From NCBI GenBank assembly GCA_028679075.1, contig JAJRCF010000001.1, forward strand, positions 248,001 through 312,000: a DNA stretch of 64,000 bases, written 5' to 3'. Position numbers and translations under genes: made by a program. Source of the stretch: Methanoregula sp. (lineage in GTDB: Archaea > Halobacteriota > Methanomicrobia > Methanomicrobiales > Methanospirillaceae). Shown one piece after another: positions 52,875 through 62,559 of the stretch (position 1 is the stretch's first letter; each line of letters opens with the position of its first letter). The notes beneath the pieces were generated by a model. The model ran no database searches and had not been told where the DNA came from. It saw only the letters and a program-made list of their open reading frames with translations.

Positions 52875-54905
52875 ATGACCGACGTTGAGTTGGCCAAAAA
52901 ACATGGCGAAGAGCTGCTGAAAACGAGGATCTCAACACTCCAGAAATCGTTTTCTTATGAAGATACTGCATATCACCTCCCGATCTCCTATGCATTGACC
53001 GGCATCCCGGTCCATGACCAGAAAGCGGCAGCGGAGGTTTTTACCAAGACGGCGAACAACCCGATCGTTGCATCCGAGTGCCTGCTTGCAGAACAGACCG
53101 CGGTCTCCGGCAAGGAGCCGGCACCGTACACCGGCTTTATCAGCGACACGGTCATCCGCAAGCTCGGGTATTCGCTGGTTGACGGGAGTATCCTTGGCCT
53201 CGCGCTGGTTGTCGGCACGCCCGCGAGCGGGGGCAGTGCTGCCGCCATCTGCCGCGAACTGCAGGAAAAATACATGCTCACGTTCCTTGCCGGAAACGTC
53301 ATCCCCACCCTGTCCAAAGCCGGCGTCCGGCTGGGCCTTGAATACCGTCTCATTCCCCTGGGTTCAACACCCTTCTACGGCATCCATTTCGTTGACCTTA
53401 TCGCCCGCGTTGCCATGACATTTGGCGGCGTGAAGCCCGGGGACACGAACCGCCTTATCACCTATGCCGCGGAGCGGGCAAAGGCGATCGTGATCGTCTT
53501 CCCCGGCCTGACCGACGAGGAGATCACCCTCGTGGACGGCATGAGGGTGCTGGGGTTCCCGATCCTCTCCCTTGGCGGGTACGAAGGCGGGACGTGGACA
53601 CCTGCCACTCCGGATGACGTGGTCCGGCAGGGCATGGAGATGAAGGGGATCAAGGTCAATGTCACCGCGATCCCGATCCCGATGGGGTGTTCGCCCGCGT
53701 TCGAGGGGAAGAGCATACGGAAGGAAGAGATGTACGTGGAGTTCGGCGGAGGCAGGTCGCCGGCGTTCGAACTGCTCCGTATGCGGCAGCCCGGCGAGAT
53801 CGAGGACGGGAAGGTCACGGTCATCGGCCCCGAGATCGGTGCGCTGAAGGAAGGCTCGGCAAACCCGCTCGCGATCATCATCGAGGTTGCCGGCAAGACG
53901 ATGAAGAAGGACTACGAGCCGGTGCTCGAACGGCGGATCCACAACTTCGTCAACTATGGCGAAGGCTCCTGGCATGTTGCGCAGCGGGACCTCATCTGGG
54001 TGAGGCTCTCGAAAGAAGCGGTGGCAAAAGGAGTAAAGATCGAACACCTCGGCAAGCTGCTAGCGAGCAAGTTCCGCATGGACTTCCCCCAGCTGCTCGA
54101 TGCGGTTGCGGTCACGCTGATCACGGACGGTACAAAAGTCCTTGAAGCGAAGAAAGAAGCAGAGCGGGTGTACGATGAACGCGATGCCCGCATCAAGGGG
54201 ATGCGGGATGCCGATGTCAGCACCTATTACTCCTGCACGCTCTGCCAGACGTTTGCCCCCAACCACGTCTGCGTCATCACGCCCGAGCGGCTTGCCCTCT
54301 GCGGCGCGATCAGCTGGCTTGACGGGAAGATCGCGTACGAGATGTCGCCCTCCGGCGCCAACCAGCCAATCGAGAAAGGGGCGGTCCTCAATGCACAGAA
54401 CGGGGAGTTCGAGGGAGTCAACCGTTTCGTGAAGAAGGCGAGCCACGGCGAGATCGAGCGGTGCTCGCTCTACAACGTGATGGAGTACCCGATGACCTGC
54501 TGCGGCTGCTTCGAGGCGATCGCCCTGATGCTGCCGGAGGTGAACGGGATCATGGTCGTGAACCGCGAACACAAGGGGATGACCCCCTCCGGCATGACCT
54601 TCTCAACGCTCGCCGGCACGATTGGCGGCGGGGCCCAGACACCCGGGTTTGCCGGGATCTCCAAGAACTACATCCTCTCGGACCGGTTCCTCCAGGGCGA
54701 GGGCGGGATCGAGCGGCTGGTCTGGATGCCGGCAGCCCTCAAGGAGGAGCTTAAGGAACGGCTCGTAAAGAAACTCGAGGAGCGGGGCCTTGCAGGGTTC
54801 TTTGAGAAGATCGGCGATGAGACTACCGCGGCGACCATTGAAGACCTCATGGTGTTCCTTAAACGCGTCGGCCATCCGGCCCTTGGGATGAAACCGCTGG
54901 TGTGA
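52875..54905 (+). CDS. acsB: Acetyl-CoA synthase, bacterial-type full-length AcsB
   Basis: Joins CO, a methyl group from the corrinoid protein and CoA into acetyl-CoA. 676 residues, close to bacterial AcsB (about 730) and well above archaeal CdhC (about 470), because the N-terminal domain that contacts CO dehydrogenase in bacteria is present. A-cluster ligands are visible: Cys454, Cys457, Cys466 and Cys476 (CTLC...NHVC...LALC) and the distal nickel site Cys543-Gly544-Cys545 preceded by another Cys (TCCGCF). The ATG at 52875 has GAGGG upstream; a TTG at 52854 is less likely. First gene of a six-gene operon. No CO dehydrogenase gene is in the window. Confidence 0.95.
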   Translation: MTDVELAKKHGEELLKTRISTLQKSFSYEDTAYHLPISYALTGIPVHDQKAAAEVFTKTANNPIVASECLLAEQTAVSGKEPAPYTGFISDTVIRKLGYSLVDGSILGLALVVGTPASGGSAAAICRELQEKYMLTFLAGNVIPTLSKAGVRLGLEYRLIPLGSTPFYGIHFVDLIARVAMTFGGVKPGDTNRLITYAAERAKAIVIVFPGLTDEEITLVDGMRVLGFPILSLGGYEGGTWTPATPDDVVRQGMEMKGIKVNVTAIPIPMGCSPAFEGKSIRKEEMYVEFGGGRSPAFELLRMRQPGEIEDGKVTVIGPEIGALKEGSANPLAIIIEVAGKTMKKDYEPVLERRIHNFVNYGEGSWHVAQRDLIWVRLSKEAVAKGVKIEHLGKLLASKFRMDFPQLLDAVAVTLITDGTKVLEAKKEAERVYDERDARIKGMRDADVSTYYSCTLCQTFAPNHVCVITPERLALCGAISWLDGKIAYEMSPSGANQPIEKGAVLNAQNGEFEGVNRFVKKASHGEIERCSLYNVMEYPMTCCGCFEAIALMLPEVNGIMVVNREHKGMTPSGMTFSTLAGTIGGGAQTPGFAGISKNYILSDRFLQGEGGIERLVWMPAALKEELKERLVKKLEERGLAGFFEKIGDETTAATIEDLMVFLKRVGHPALGMKPLV

Positions 54906-55867
54906 GCTCGATGGCCTGCGAACTGAATTTTGGCTGGACTGCAACCATAGGCGAAGTCGTGATTGGGGCAACGAAGGCGGACGGGGGTACGCGGAGGCTC
55001 TCGTACCGGATTGGCGGCGGGACAACGCTCCCGTTCATGGAAGACCAGGCTGGTTCCCCGTCCCCGCTCATTGCCCTTGAGATCTGTGACTATCTCCCGT
55101 TCTGGTCGCCGATCGCGAAGAACTACTGCGGGGACATGACGAACAGCGTGAGCGAGTGGGCAAAAGCTGCTGACGGCACGTACGGTGCCGACCTCATCCG
55201 GCTGTACCTGACCAGCACGCGGCAGCGGAACTTCTCCGACATTGCTTCGCTCGGAAAAGTTGTCGAAGATGTTCTCTTGGCATCCAGCCTGCCCCTGATC
55301 ATCGAAGGGAGCAACGAGCCGAAGATCGACAGCGAGGTCTTCCAGAAATGCGGGGAAGTGGCGCAGGGAGAGCGGCTCCTCCTCGGCACAGCAGAGGCAG
55401 GGAAGTACCGCAGTATCGCCGCCGCTGCCCTTGCCTACAACCACTCCATCATCGCCCAGTCACCTATCGACATCAACCTTGCAAAACAACTCAACATCCT
55501 CTTAAAGGAGATCGGCGTCCAGCGGGACCACATCGTGATCGATCCCTATACCGGGGCGCTCGGCTACGGGTTCGAATATTCGTACTCGGCAATGGAACGG
55601 ATCCGGTTTTCAGCGCTCAAGGGCGACAGCGATCTCGCCATGCCGATGATCTGTTCCGCGCCTGACTCCCTCACCATCAAGGAAGTGCGGGAAGCAGAGC
55701 CTGCGGTGCAGGACGAGATGGCGATCCAGTGGGAGTTTTACACATGCCTTGCCGCAGCAGCAGCCGGCGCAGAGATCGTCTGCGTCCGCCACCCCGGCAC
55801 GATCCCCCTCCTCCGGAAGGCATTTGCCGATATGAAAAAACCCGGCGCAGCAGCGGAGGTGCGATAA
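54902..55867 (+). CDS. acsD: Corrinoid iron-sulfur protein small subunit
   Basis: Small subunit of the corrinoid/Fe-S protein that carries the methyl group to acetyl-CoA synthase. 321 residues, TIM-barrel type; recognisable segments are PLIALEICDYLP, PLIIEGSNEPKIDSEVF, IDPYTGALGYGFEYSYS and MPMICSAPDS. It corresponds to archaeal CdhD (delta). GTG at 54902 overlaps the acsB stop by four bases; an ATG at 54911 is an equally possible start. Confidence 0.93.
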   Translation: MSSMACELNFGWTATIGEVVIGATKADGGTRRLSYRIGGGTTLPFMEDQAGSPSPLIALEICDYLPFWSPIAKNYCGDMTNSVSEWAKAADGTYGADLIRLYLTSTRQRNFSDIASLGKVVEDVLLASSLPLIIEGSNEPKIDSEVFQKCGEVAQGERLLLGTAEAGKYRSIAAAALAYNHSIIAQSPIDINLAKQLNILLKEIGVQRDHIVIDPYTGALGYGFEYSYSAMERIRFSALKGDSDLAMPMICSAPDSLTIKEVREAEPAVQDEMAIQWEFYTCLAAAAAGAEIVCVRHPGTIPLLRKAFADMKKPGAAAEVR

Positions 55868-55868
55868 G

Positions 55869-57206
55869 ATGGCACTCAAGGCGCTGGACATCTACAAGCT
55901 CCTCCCCAAGAAGAACTGCAAGGAGTGCGGCGACCCGACCTGCCTCACGTTCGCGATGAAACTCGCCGGCGGGAAGGCAGATATCGAGCTCTGCCCGTAC
56001 TTAAGCGACGAGGCAAAATCCGTTCTCGGGGCAAGCACGCGGCCACCCATCCGGCTCGTCAGGGTCGGTATGGGCGAGCGCTTCTTCAAGGTGGGGGAAG
56101 AGACGGTCCTGTACCGCCACGAGAAGACATTCTACCACCCACCCGGCATTGTCTTCCGTGTCAGCGATACACAGACGCCTGCGGAGATCGCGGCGGTCAC
56201 CCGCCGTGTGAGGGACGAGACCTTCACCCGCGTGGGTGCCGACCTCCGCTTCAGCGGCATTGCCATTGAAAATACCAGCGGCTCTGCGGAGACCTTTGCA
56301 AAGGCAGTAGCAACAGTTGAGGCGGAGCAGGCCCACCTCCCCCCGGTGCTCATTGCAAAGGACCCCGCAGCGCATGCGGCAGCCCTGGTCCACTGCGGTT
56401 CCTACCGCCCGCTCCTCCATGCCGCAACCGGGGAAAATTATAAGGTGATGTGTGCGCTTGCCAAAAAGTACGGGTGCCCTCTGGTCATCCGGGCTGCAAC
56501 GCCCGACGGGCTTGCCCGGATGGTGAAGGACTGCACGGCCGAAGGAGTGCAGGACCTCGTGCTCGACCCTGCACCGGAGAATCTCGGGACATTTCTCACC
56601 CGCTCCACACAGATACGGCAGCTCGCGATCACGCGTCTGGTCCCCGAACTCGGCTATCCGGTGTATCTCGATGCCACCGCAACCGGGCAGCAGGACGCGG
56701 CGGTTGCACTGGGTATCGTGAAATATGCCTCGGTCATTGTCACGGACCCGCTCTCGCCCGGGGCCACGAAGGCCTCGCTCACGCTCCGCCAGAACATCTA
56801 CACGGACCCCCAGAAACCCATCCAGATGAACCCCGGGCTGTACCGGGTCGGGACACCGGACAAGGACGCGCCGGTCCTGATGACAGTGAACTTCTCGCTC
56901 ACGTTCTTCACCCTCCAGGGCTACCTCGAGTCCACCCGGGTCCCCTGCTTCATGCTGATTGTCGATACTGAAGGGCTCTCGGTCCTGACCGCGGTTGCCG
57001 CGGGCAAACTCTCCGAGATGCTGGTCCGGGACTCGATCAAAAAATTCGGGGTCGAGAACGAAGTAACGCACCGGAAGTTGATCATCCCCGGGTATGCCTC
57101 GCCACTCTCCGGGAGGATCGAGGATGCAACCGGCTGGAAAGTCCTGGTCGGCCCCCGCGATGCTGCCGAGATCGGCGAATTCCTGCACGAGGAGTGGAAG
57201 AAATAA
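55869..57206 (+). CDS. acsC: Corrinoid iron-sulfur protein large subunit
   Basis: Large subunit of the methyl carrier. The N terminus holds the [4Fe-4S] cluster (Cys17, Cys20, Cys25, Cys42 in KNCKECGDPTC...ELC), which reduces the cobalt. A TIM barrel and a C-terminal cobamide-binding domain follow. 445 residues, standard length; it corresponds to archaeal CdhE (gamma). Start one base after acsD ends, with GGAGGTG seven bases upstream. It stops immediately before acsV. Confidence 0.95.
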   Translation: MALKALDIYKLLPKKNCKECGDPTCLTFAMKLAGGKADIELCPYLSDEAKSVLGASTRPPIRLVRVGMGERFFKVGEETVLYRHEKTFYHPPGIVFRVSDTQTPAEIAAVTRRVRDETFTRVGADLRFSGIAIENTSGSAETFAKAVATVEAEQAHLPPVLIAKDPAAHAAALVHCGSYRPLLHAATGENYKVMCALAKKYGCPLVIRAATPDGLARMVKDCTAEGVQDLVLDPAPENLGTFLTRSTQIRQLAITRLVPELGYPVYLDATATGQQDAAVALGIVKYASVIVTDPLSPGATKASLTLRQNIYTDPQKPIQMNPGLYRVGTPDKDAPVLMTVNFSLTFFTLQGYLESTRVPCFMLIVDTEGLSVLTAVAAGKLSEMLVRDSIKKFGVENEVTHRKLIIPGYASPLSGRIEDATGWKVLVGPRDAAEIGEFLHEEWKK

Positions 57207-59108
57207 ATGCTGACCGTCACGTTCCTCCCCAGTTATCGCAAGATCGATGTGGAACGGGGGATTACCATCCTCGATGCTGCCCAGCGTGCCGGCCTCTCCA
57301 TGAACGTAGTCTGCGGAGGACAGGGAAAATGCGGTAAATGCATTGTCTACATCCAGTCCGGGAGAGTTGAGTTCGACCGGCAGAAGTACGGCCGGTTCTT
57401 CACGGAGACAGAGCTGCAGAAAGGGGCGTGCCTTGCCTGCGAGGCAACGGTGCAGGGCGACCTCCATGTCGTGATTCCCGAGAGTACCCTCATCCAGGAG
57501 CAGAAAATTCTCGTGGAGGGCCTGGAGCAGGCGATCGATTTCCGCCCCTCCGTCCGGAAATACTATGTCGAGCTCCAGCCGCCGAGCCTTGCCGACCCGT
57601 CACCGGATCTCTCGCGCCTGCTCTGGGGGATCCAGAAGAGCGGCGGGCCGGTGGCAGAGAAGATGTATGCCCCGCTCGAAGTGCTCCGGGAGATCCCGTA
57701 CATCCTGCGCCACAGCGACTGGAAGGTGACCGGTACGATCAGCCTCGTGCCCGGGGGATACCGCCTCATCGACCTCCAGGAGAACGATACCTCGAAGCGC
57801 ATTTATGGTGCGGGGGTCGATCTCGGGTCAACGACCATTGTCGTCTACCTCTGGGACCTGGTCACCGGCAAGGTCGTCAGCGTTGCCTCAAATTACAACA
57901 AGCAGATCAGCTGCGGCGAGGACATCCTGGCCCGGGTAAACTTTGCCCGGAAGAACGGCCTCGTGAAACTCCAGGCCCTTGCTGCCGAGAGCATCAACCA
58001 GGCCCTCACTACCGCGTCCAACGCGGCGGAAATCGACCGCGAGGACATCTACGAAGTCGTCGTGGCCGGTAACACCGTGATGACCCACATGCTCCTTGGG
58101 ATCGACCCCGCGTACATGATCGCCGAACCCTATGTCCCGGTAGTCCGGCGGGCGCTCTCCGTTGCCGCGCCGCGCCTTGGCATCACCTGCAACCCGAACG
58201 GGGGCGTCTTCCTCTTCCCGGCTGTCAGCGACTTCATCGGCGGCGACATCATCGCTGACATCCTTGCGTGCGGCATGAGCGAACGGGATGAGATCTCGCT
58301 CCTCGTTGATATCGGTACGAACTTCGAGGTCGTGCTGGGCAATAAGGAGTGGATGTTCTCCTGCGCCGGCGCGGCCGGTCCTGCACTGGAAGGAGGGGAG
58401 GTCCTCTTCGGCATGCGGGCAAACCCCGGTGCGATCGAGAAGATCACGATCGACCCGGTGACGCTGGACCCGAAGTACTCGACCATCAATGGCATCAAAC
58501 CCCGGGGGATCTGCGGCTCCGGCCTGATCGACCTGCTCGCCGAACTCCTCATCGCCTGCGTGATCGACCGGACCGGCCGGATCAACATGGAGATCAATCA
58601 TCCCCGTATCCGTAAAAACGCACATTTCCCGGAGTATGTTATTGCGTGGGCAAAGGAGACGGAGATCGGAAAGGACATCGTGATCACGGAGAACGACATC
58701 AAGAACCTGATCATGAGCAAGGCCTCGGTCCACGCGGCCTGCGTCACCCTCATGAAGGAAGCCGGGGTGACCCGCCATGATATCTCGACAATCTATTTTG
58801 CAGGCGCCTTCGGGAACTTCCTGGACAAGAAGAACGCGACCATCATCGGGCTCATCCCGGAGATCGGGATCGACCAGATCAAAAATATCGGGAACGGTGC
58901 TGTTGTCGGCGCGAACATCGCGCTCATCAACCGCCGTGAGAGAAAGACGCTCGACAGCATTGCGTACCGGATGGCCTACATCGAGCTGAACGCCGAGAAC
59001 TCCTTCATGGACGAGTACACCGGCAGCACGTTCCTGCCGCACACGGACCTCGCGCTCTTCCCGAGGGTCCAGAGCCTGCTGGAATCCTGCCGGGTCAAGC
59101 GGGAGTGA
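57207..59108 (+). CDS. acsV: Reductive activator of the corrinoid protein (AcsV/RACo)
   Basis: Restores the inactive Co(II) state of the corrinoid protein to Co(I) using ATP. 633 residues: an N-terminal [2Fe-2S] ferredoxin domain (Cys36, Cys42, Cys45 and a Cys at 75 or 78; CGGQGKCGKC), a linker, and an ASKHA ATPase-like part (GAGVDLGSTTIVVYL, DIGTNFEVVLG, GICGSGLIDLLAEL, FAGAFGNF). In bacteria it is encoded beside acsC and acsD exactly as here. Methanogens usually use other RamA-type activators, so its presence supports a bacterial origin for the operon. Confidence 0.93.
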   Translation: MLTVTFLPSYRKIDVERGITILDAAQRAGLSMNVVCGGQGKCGKCIVYIQSGRVEFDRQKYGRFFTETELQKGACLACEATVQGDLHVVIPESTLIQEQKILVEGLEQAIDFRPSVRKYYVELQPPSLADPSPDLSRLLWGIQKSGGPVAEKMYAPLEVLREIPYILRHSDWKVTGTISLVPGGYRLIDLQENDTSKRIYGAGVDLGSTTIVVYLWDLVTGKVVSVASNYNKQISCGEDILARVNFARKNGLVKLQALAAESINQALTTASNAAEIDREDIYEVVVAGNTVMTHMLLGIDPAYMIAEPYVPVVRRALSVAAPRLGITCNPNGGVFLFPAVSDFIGGDIIADILACGMSERDEISLLVDIGTNFEVVLGNKEWMFSCAGAAGPALEGGEVLFGMRANPGAIEKITIDPVTLDPKYSTINGIKPRGICGSGLIDLLAELLIACVIDRTGRINMEINHPRIRKNAHFPEYVIAWAKETEIGKDIVITENDIKNLIMSKASVHAACVTLMKEAGVTRHDISTIYFAGAFGNFLDKKNATIIGLIPEIGIDQIKNIGNGAVVGANIALINRRERKTLDSIAYRMAYIELNAENSFMDEYTGSTFLPHTDLALFPRVQSLLESCRVKRE

Positions 59109-59113
59109 GCATC

Positions 59114-60160
59114 ATGGCAAAGATGATCCCCTCACCCCACTCGCTCGCGACCGGCGTTGGCGCACTGCCCCACACGGACCCGAAACAGGCATGCGACGAT
59201 GTCCTCGCCCTCTTCCCGGACTTCCCGTACATCCCGACCCTCCCGGACCGCAGCCAGCTCGAAGGCATCGTCTTCAATGATTCCGAGCAGCTCCCGGGCC
59301 GCCTGATCCGTGAGGACCGGCTCCTCTTCGACAGCACGCGGGACCAGACCGCTGCAATGGAGAAGGTGTACATGGACTTCGTTGAGGGGAATTCTGCCGA
59401 TTACGGCCTCCACCGGGAATATGCCTCGGCATTCATCGAGATGATGTCCCGGAAGGTCCCGGCATCGGGCGTCCTGAAATGTCAGGTGACCGGCCCGGTC
59501 ACGTTCGGCATGCAGGTGGTTGATGCCAACAAGCGGCCGATCTATTATGATGCCCAGATCGCGGATGTCCTTTCGAAGATGATCGCGCTCAAGGCCCGCT
59601 GGTGCGAGCAGGCAATGCGGGAGCACACCGGCGCAACAGAGACACTCGTTGTCCTCAACGAACCCTACCTTGCATCGCTGGGATCGTCCGTTGTCCCGGT
59701 GGACCGCGAGACCGTCCGGTCCGGATGGGAGGACATCGCATCGCTTGTTGATGGCGGCCTTGGCATCCACTGCTGCTCCAACACGGACTGGGAGTTCGTC
59801 ATCGGCCTCTCCCCCTCGGTCATCTCCATGGACGCGTATGCGACCTCAAAGGAGTTCCTCCTCTATGCGGATTCTATCATCTCCTACATGGAGAAAGGAG
59901 GCGTTGTTGCATGGGGGATCGTGCCCGCCGAGTACAAGGTCTTTGCAACGGAAACGGTGGACTCGCTCTACAGCAAATATCTCGCGATACGCACCCAGCT
60001 CTGTGCCCGTATGCCGGAGAAACTCTTCGATGCCCAATCGCTCATCACGCCCAGCTGCGGGATCCGGTTCGCCGACCGCAACGGGTCGCTTGCGATCATG
60101 GGAGCCGCCGGGGAGATCTCCCGGCGCATCCGGGCCGGCGAAACCGGCAACCGCACGTAG
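59114..60160 (+). CDS. MetE-like core methionine synthase, probably corrinoid-dependent
   Basis: 348 residues with the UROD/MetE barrel but without the MetE N-terminal half. Zinc-ligand candidates are His219 and Cys221 (GIHCCSN) and Cys315 (TPSCGI), matching the MetE pattern HxC...C; the usual Glu between them is not obvious. Short MetE homologues coded beside acs genes in anaerobic bacteria (the group called MesB or core MetE) are reported to take the methyl group from the corrinoid iron-sulfur protein and make methionine. This gene sits in that setting, so the same role is likely. GGAG lies eight bases before the ATG; a GTG at 59105 overlaps acsV. Confidence 0.78.
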   Translation: MAKMIPSPHSLATGVGALPHTDPKQACDDVLALFPDFPYIPTLPDRSQLEGIVFNDSEQLPGRLIREDRLLFDSTRDQTAAMEKVYMDFVEGNSADYGLHREYASAFIEMMSRKVPASGVLKCQVTGPVTFGMQVVDANKRPIYYDAQIADVLSKMIALKARWCEQAMREHTGATETLVVLNEPYLASLGSSVVPVDRETVRSGWEDIASLVDGGLGIHCCSNTDWEFVIGLSPSVISMDAYATSKEFLLYADSIISYMEKGGVVAWGIVPAEYKVFATETVDSLYSKYLAIRTQLCARMPEKLFDAQSLITPSCGIRFADRNGSLAIMGAAGEISRRIRAGETGNRT

Positions 60161-60173
60161 AGGACAAGACACC

Positions 60174-60965
60174 ATGCCCACGCACCCGTTCACGATCGCA
60201 GTCTCCGGCAAGGGAGGGACCGGCAAGACCACGATCAGCTCCCTTCTCGTCCGCTCGTTCATCGCGCTCGGGGAAGCCCCGGTCCTTGCCGTTGATGCCG
60301 ACCCGAACGCAAACCTCCACGAGGCGCTTGGCGTCTCCGTCCATGAGACCCTTGGCAGCATGCGGGAGGAGGCATTCTCGCGGAACATCCCGCCGGGCAT
60401 GAACCGGCACGACTATGTCCGGTTCCGGTTCCGGCAGGCGCTCGTGGAAGCGGAAGGGTTCGACCTCGTGGCCATGGGCCGGCCGGAGGGGACCGGGTGT
60501 TACTGTTTTGCAAACGACCTCCTCTCGGAATGCATGCTCCAGCTGGAACGCGACTATCGTTTTATCATCATCGACACCGAGGCCGGCATGGAGCACATCA
60601 GCCGGGGCACGATCGGCAAGCCCGACATGCTCCTCATTGTCAGTGACCCGGGGGCCCGGGGGCTCCGGACTATTGCCCGGATCCGGGAGATCGCCACCCA
60701 GCTCGGGCTTGAGAAAGAGAAGATCCATGTAGTCTTCAACCAGTACAAGACCGGGGCGGCGCCGGTTGATATTGGCGACGAGCTGCCTATTGCTGTGATT
60801 CCGGAGGACCCGGCCGTGGAGAACGCCGATCTGGCTGCATCTCCTGTTTCTTTGATTCCGGATGATTCGCCGGCGCGGGTTGCGGTCCGGGAACTCGCGG
60901 GGAAGATCCGGGGGATGGCCATGACGCGGGGAGCCATCGTAACTCCTGAAAAAACCAAGCCGTAA
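60174..60965 (+). CDS. cooC: Nickel-insertion ATPase, CooC/AcsF family
   Basis: P-loop ATPase of the MinD/CooC class that loads nickel into CO dehydrogenase or acetyl-CoA synthase. 263 residues: KGGTGKTT deviant Walker A (13-20), DADPNANL, and the CxC metal motif Cys109-Tyr-Cys111 (GTGCYCF) at the dimer interface. Coming last in the acs operon, it probably serves the A-cluster of AcsB. The start at 60174 follows GAGGACAAG; the open frame extends far upstream but overlaps the previous gene. Confidence 0.93.
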   Translation: MPTHPFTIAVSGKGGTGKTTISSLLVRSFIALGEAPVLAVDADPNANLHEALGVSVHETLGSMREEAFSRNIPPGMNRHDYVRFRFRQALVEAEGFDLVAMGRPEGTGCYCFANDLLSECMLQLERDYRFIIIDTEAGMEHISRGTIGKPDMLLIVSDPGARGLRTIARIREIATQLGLEKEKIHVVFNQYKTGAAPVDIGDELPIAVIPEDPAVENADLAASPVSLIPDDSPARVAVRELAGKIRGMAMTRGAIVTPEKTKP

Positions 60966-60982
60966 ATGTATAAAAAAATCTT

Positions 60983-61021
60983 GGACTCAATCGGAAAAAC
61001 CTGATGAGTCCTTCTCTTGCT
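60983..61021. terminator. Possible bidirectional terminator between cooC and arginine decarboxylase
   Basis: GGACTCA (60983-60989) and TGAGTCC (61015-61021) are exact inverted arms with a 25-base loop, followed by pyrimidine-rich sequence, between two convergent genes. The large loop makes it a moderate call. Confidence 0.35.
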
Positions 61022-61041
61022 TCAGGTCTGATGATTCAGTA

Positions 61042-61584
61042 TCACAGGAACATTGCCACGGCAATCGTCGTTGTCCAGAGACCGTTCTTGTCCCCTTCCG
61101 CAGACTGGCAGATATTCTTGGTCTTGATGATCTTGCCGCTTGCCTTGTAGGTCTGTTCACGTTCCGACCACGCGGCATTCACATCGAACTCGATACCGAG
61201 GGTCGTGGCGAGCATGGTCGCCGCGAGGTCTTCGGCATATTCCCCGGTCTTCTTCTCGGTCTCCCCGTACGCGTGGTGTTCCGAAAGGTACCCGTACTCT
61301 TCCGAGGCACTCGGGAGGGCAAGACCGATTGCCGATGAGACGAGACGGTTCGGCTCATTGGTATCGTTCCGTGCCATGACGCAGAATGTGATCGCACCGG
61401 GTGCGAGTTTCCGAAGACCCGCAGAGCGGGTGATTTGTTTGCATTCGGGAGGGAAGATGCTGGAGACATAAACGAGGTTGCATTTTTCTATGCCGGCCTT
61501 CCGCAATGCAAGCTCAAAAGAGGCAAGACGATCTTTATGGACACCAACCCCTTTGGTGAAAAAGATCTCTTTCGGAACGTACAT
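61042..61584 (-). CDS. pdaD: Pyruvoyl-dependent arginine decarboxylase
   Basis: Makes agmatine from arginine, the archaeal entry to polyamines and to agmatidine in tRNA-Ile. 180 residues, typical. The self-cleavage site is visible as Ser41-Ser42 in [10 protein letters not shown], where the second Ser becomes the pyruvoyl group. The [19 protein letters not shown] and [16 protein letters not shown] segments match the family. A single gene, convergent with cooC. Confidence 0.93.
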   Translation of the reverse strand: MYVPKEIFFTKGVGVHKDRLASFELALRKAGIEKCNLVYVSSIFPPECKQITRSAGLRKLAPGAITFCVMARNDTNEPNRLVSSAIGLALPSASEEYGYLSEHHAYGETEKKTGEYAEDLAATMLATTLGIEFDVNAAWSEREQTYKASGKIIKTKNICQSAEGDKNGLWTTTIAVAMFL

Positions 61585-61733
61585 AGCTCTTATTATACGG
61601 GTCTCATTTTTAATTTTTGGTCATAACCGGGAGAAAAAGGTTAAAAAACCAACAATTTTCCCAATTTCCCACCGGGTTTTTTTATTCGCGCCTGTACAAT
61701 AGTGCCGGTTTTACCGGAAAAACCTACAGGTAT

Positions 61734-62420
61734 TCAGGACCGGTTGATCTGGTCGATGATGGCCGGGAGCTGGTCCAGCCCATCGATGACGAAATCCGCA
61801 CCGGGGTCCCTGCGGCCGTCCGCAAACCGGTCGCCGTACCGTGCATAGACCGTGCGGATGCCAAGCCGGGCGCAGGGCTCAATATCCCGCCGGATACTGT
61901 CCCCGACAAGGAGGGCGTTGTCCGGGGAGGCACGCATCATCTCAAGCGCGGCGAGGAACGGTCCCGGGGCGGGTTTCTTTACCTGCACCATATCGTACGC
62001 GACCATGCCGGTGAAGTACGGCAAAAGGCCGATCTTCTCAAGGCGCAGGGTCGCATCACGGGAGTGCGCATCCGTGACAATGCACATCGGGTACCCCCGT
62101 TCATTCAGCTCCTTCACGGTCTCTGCAACGCCGGGATAAGGTGTGATGTGCCGGAGTTTTTCGGTCTCGTAGATCCGGCAGGCATTCTCAAACGTACCGT
62201 TGACCGGGATTGTACGCTCTTCCATGTACTGCCGGATATTTTCATGCGACTCGAACCCGTGCACGGGCTTAAGGAAATACGAGAACAATTCCTCCCCGTC
62301 ATCATGCCCGAGGAACCGCACAACCTCGCGGCAGGACGCCACCTGTGCCTCAACGAGGTCGAACAGGGTGTTGTCCATGTCGAAGAGAAGGGTGGATACC
62401 GGCAGTGATGGAGTACTCAT
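61734..62420 (-). CDS. HAD-superfamily hydrolase
   Basis: 228 residues. Motif I DMDNTLFD with the nucleophilic Asp, motif II Thr in CIVTDAHS, the Lys in VKKPAPGPF and motif IV GDSIRRDIEPC; a helical cap lies between motifs I and II. This is the pyrimidine-5'-nucleotidase or phosphoglycolate-phosphatase-like subgroup; the substrate is not determinable. The ATG at 62420 is chosen over a frame to 62507 because motif I then falls at the usual distance from the N terminus. Confidence 0.85.
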   Translation of the reverse strand: MSTPSLPVSTLLFDMDNTLFDLVEAQVASCREVVRFLGHDDGEELFSYFLKPVHGFESHENIRQYMEERTIPVNGTFENACRIYETEKLRHITPYPGVAETVKELNERGYPMCIVTDAHSRDATLRLEKIGLLPYFTGMVAYDMVQVKKPAPGPFLAALEMMRASPDNALLVGDSIRRDIEPCARLGIRTVYARYGDRFADGRRDPGADFVIDGLDQLPAIIDQINRS

Positions 62421-62559
62421 AGGTACCGGATTGTTGGCGTGGTATCGTGATGAGGATATTGTTTGCGGTAACGGGGCACCCGGGTCCGCAGGTACCGGAA
62501 GAGGCAACCTTTAATTTTGCCGGCGATTACCTGATTAATACGGTCTGGAGGAATTTTTT

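Noticed and set aside
59649-60173. Upstream extension of the cooC frame to 438 residues
   Set aside because: It overlaps the MetE-like gene in another frame and is Arg/Ser-rich nonsense; the P-loop starts just after the ATG at 60174.
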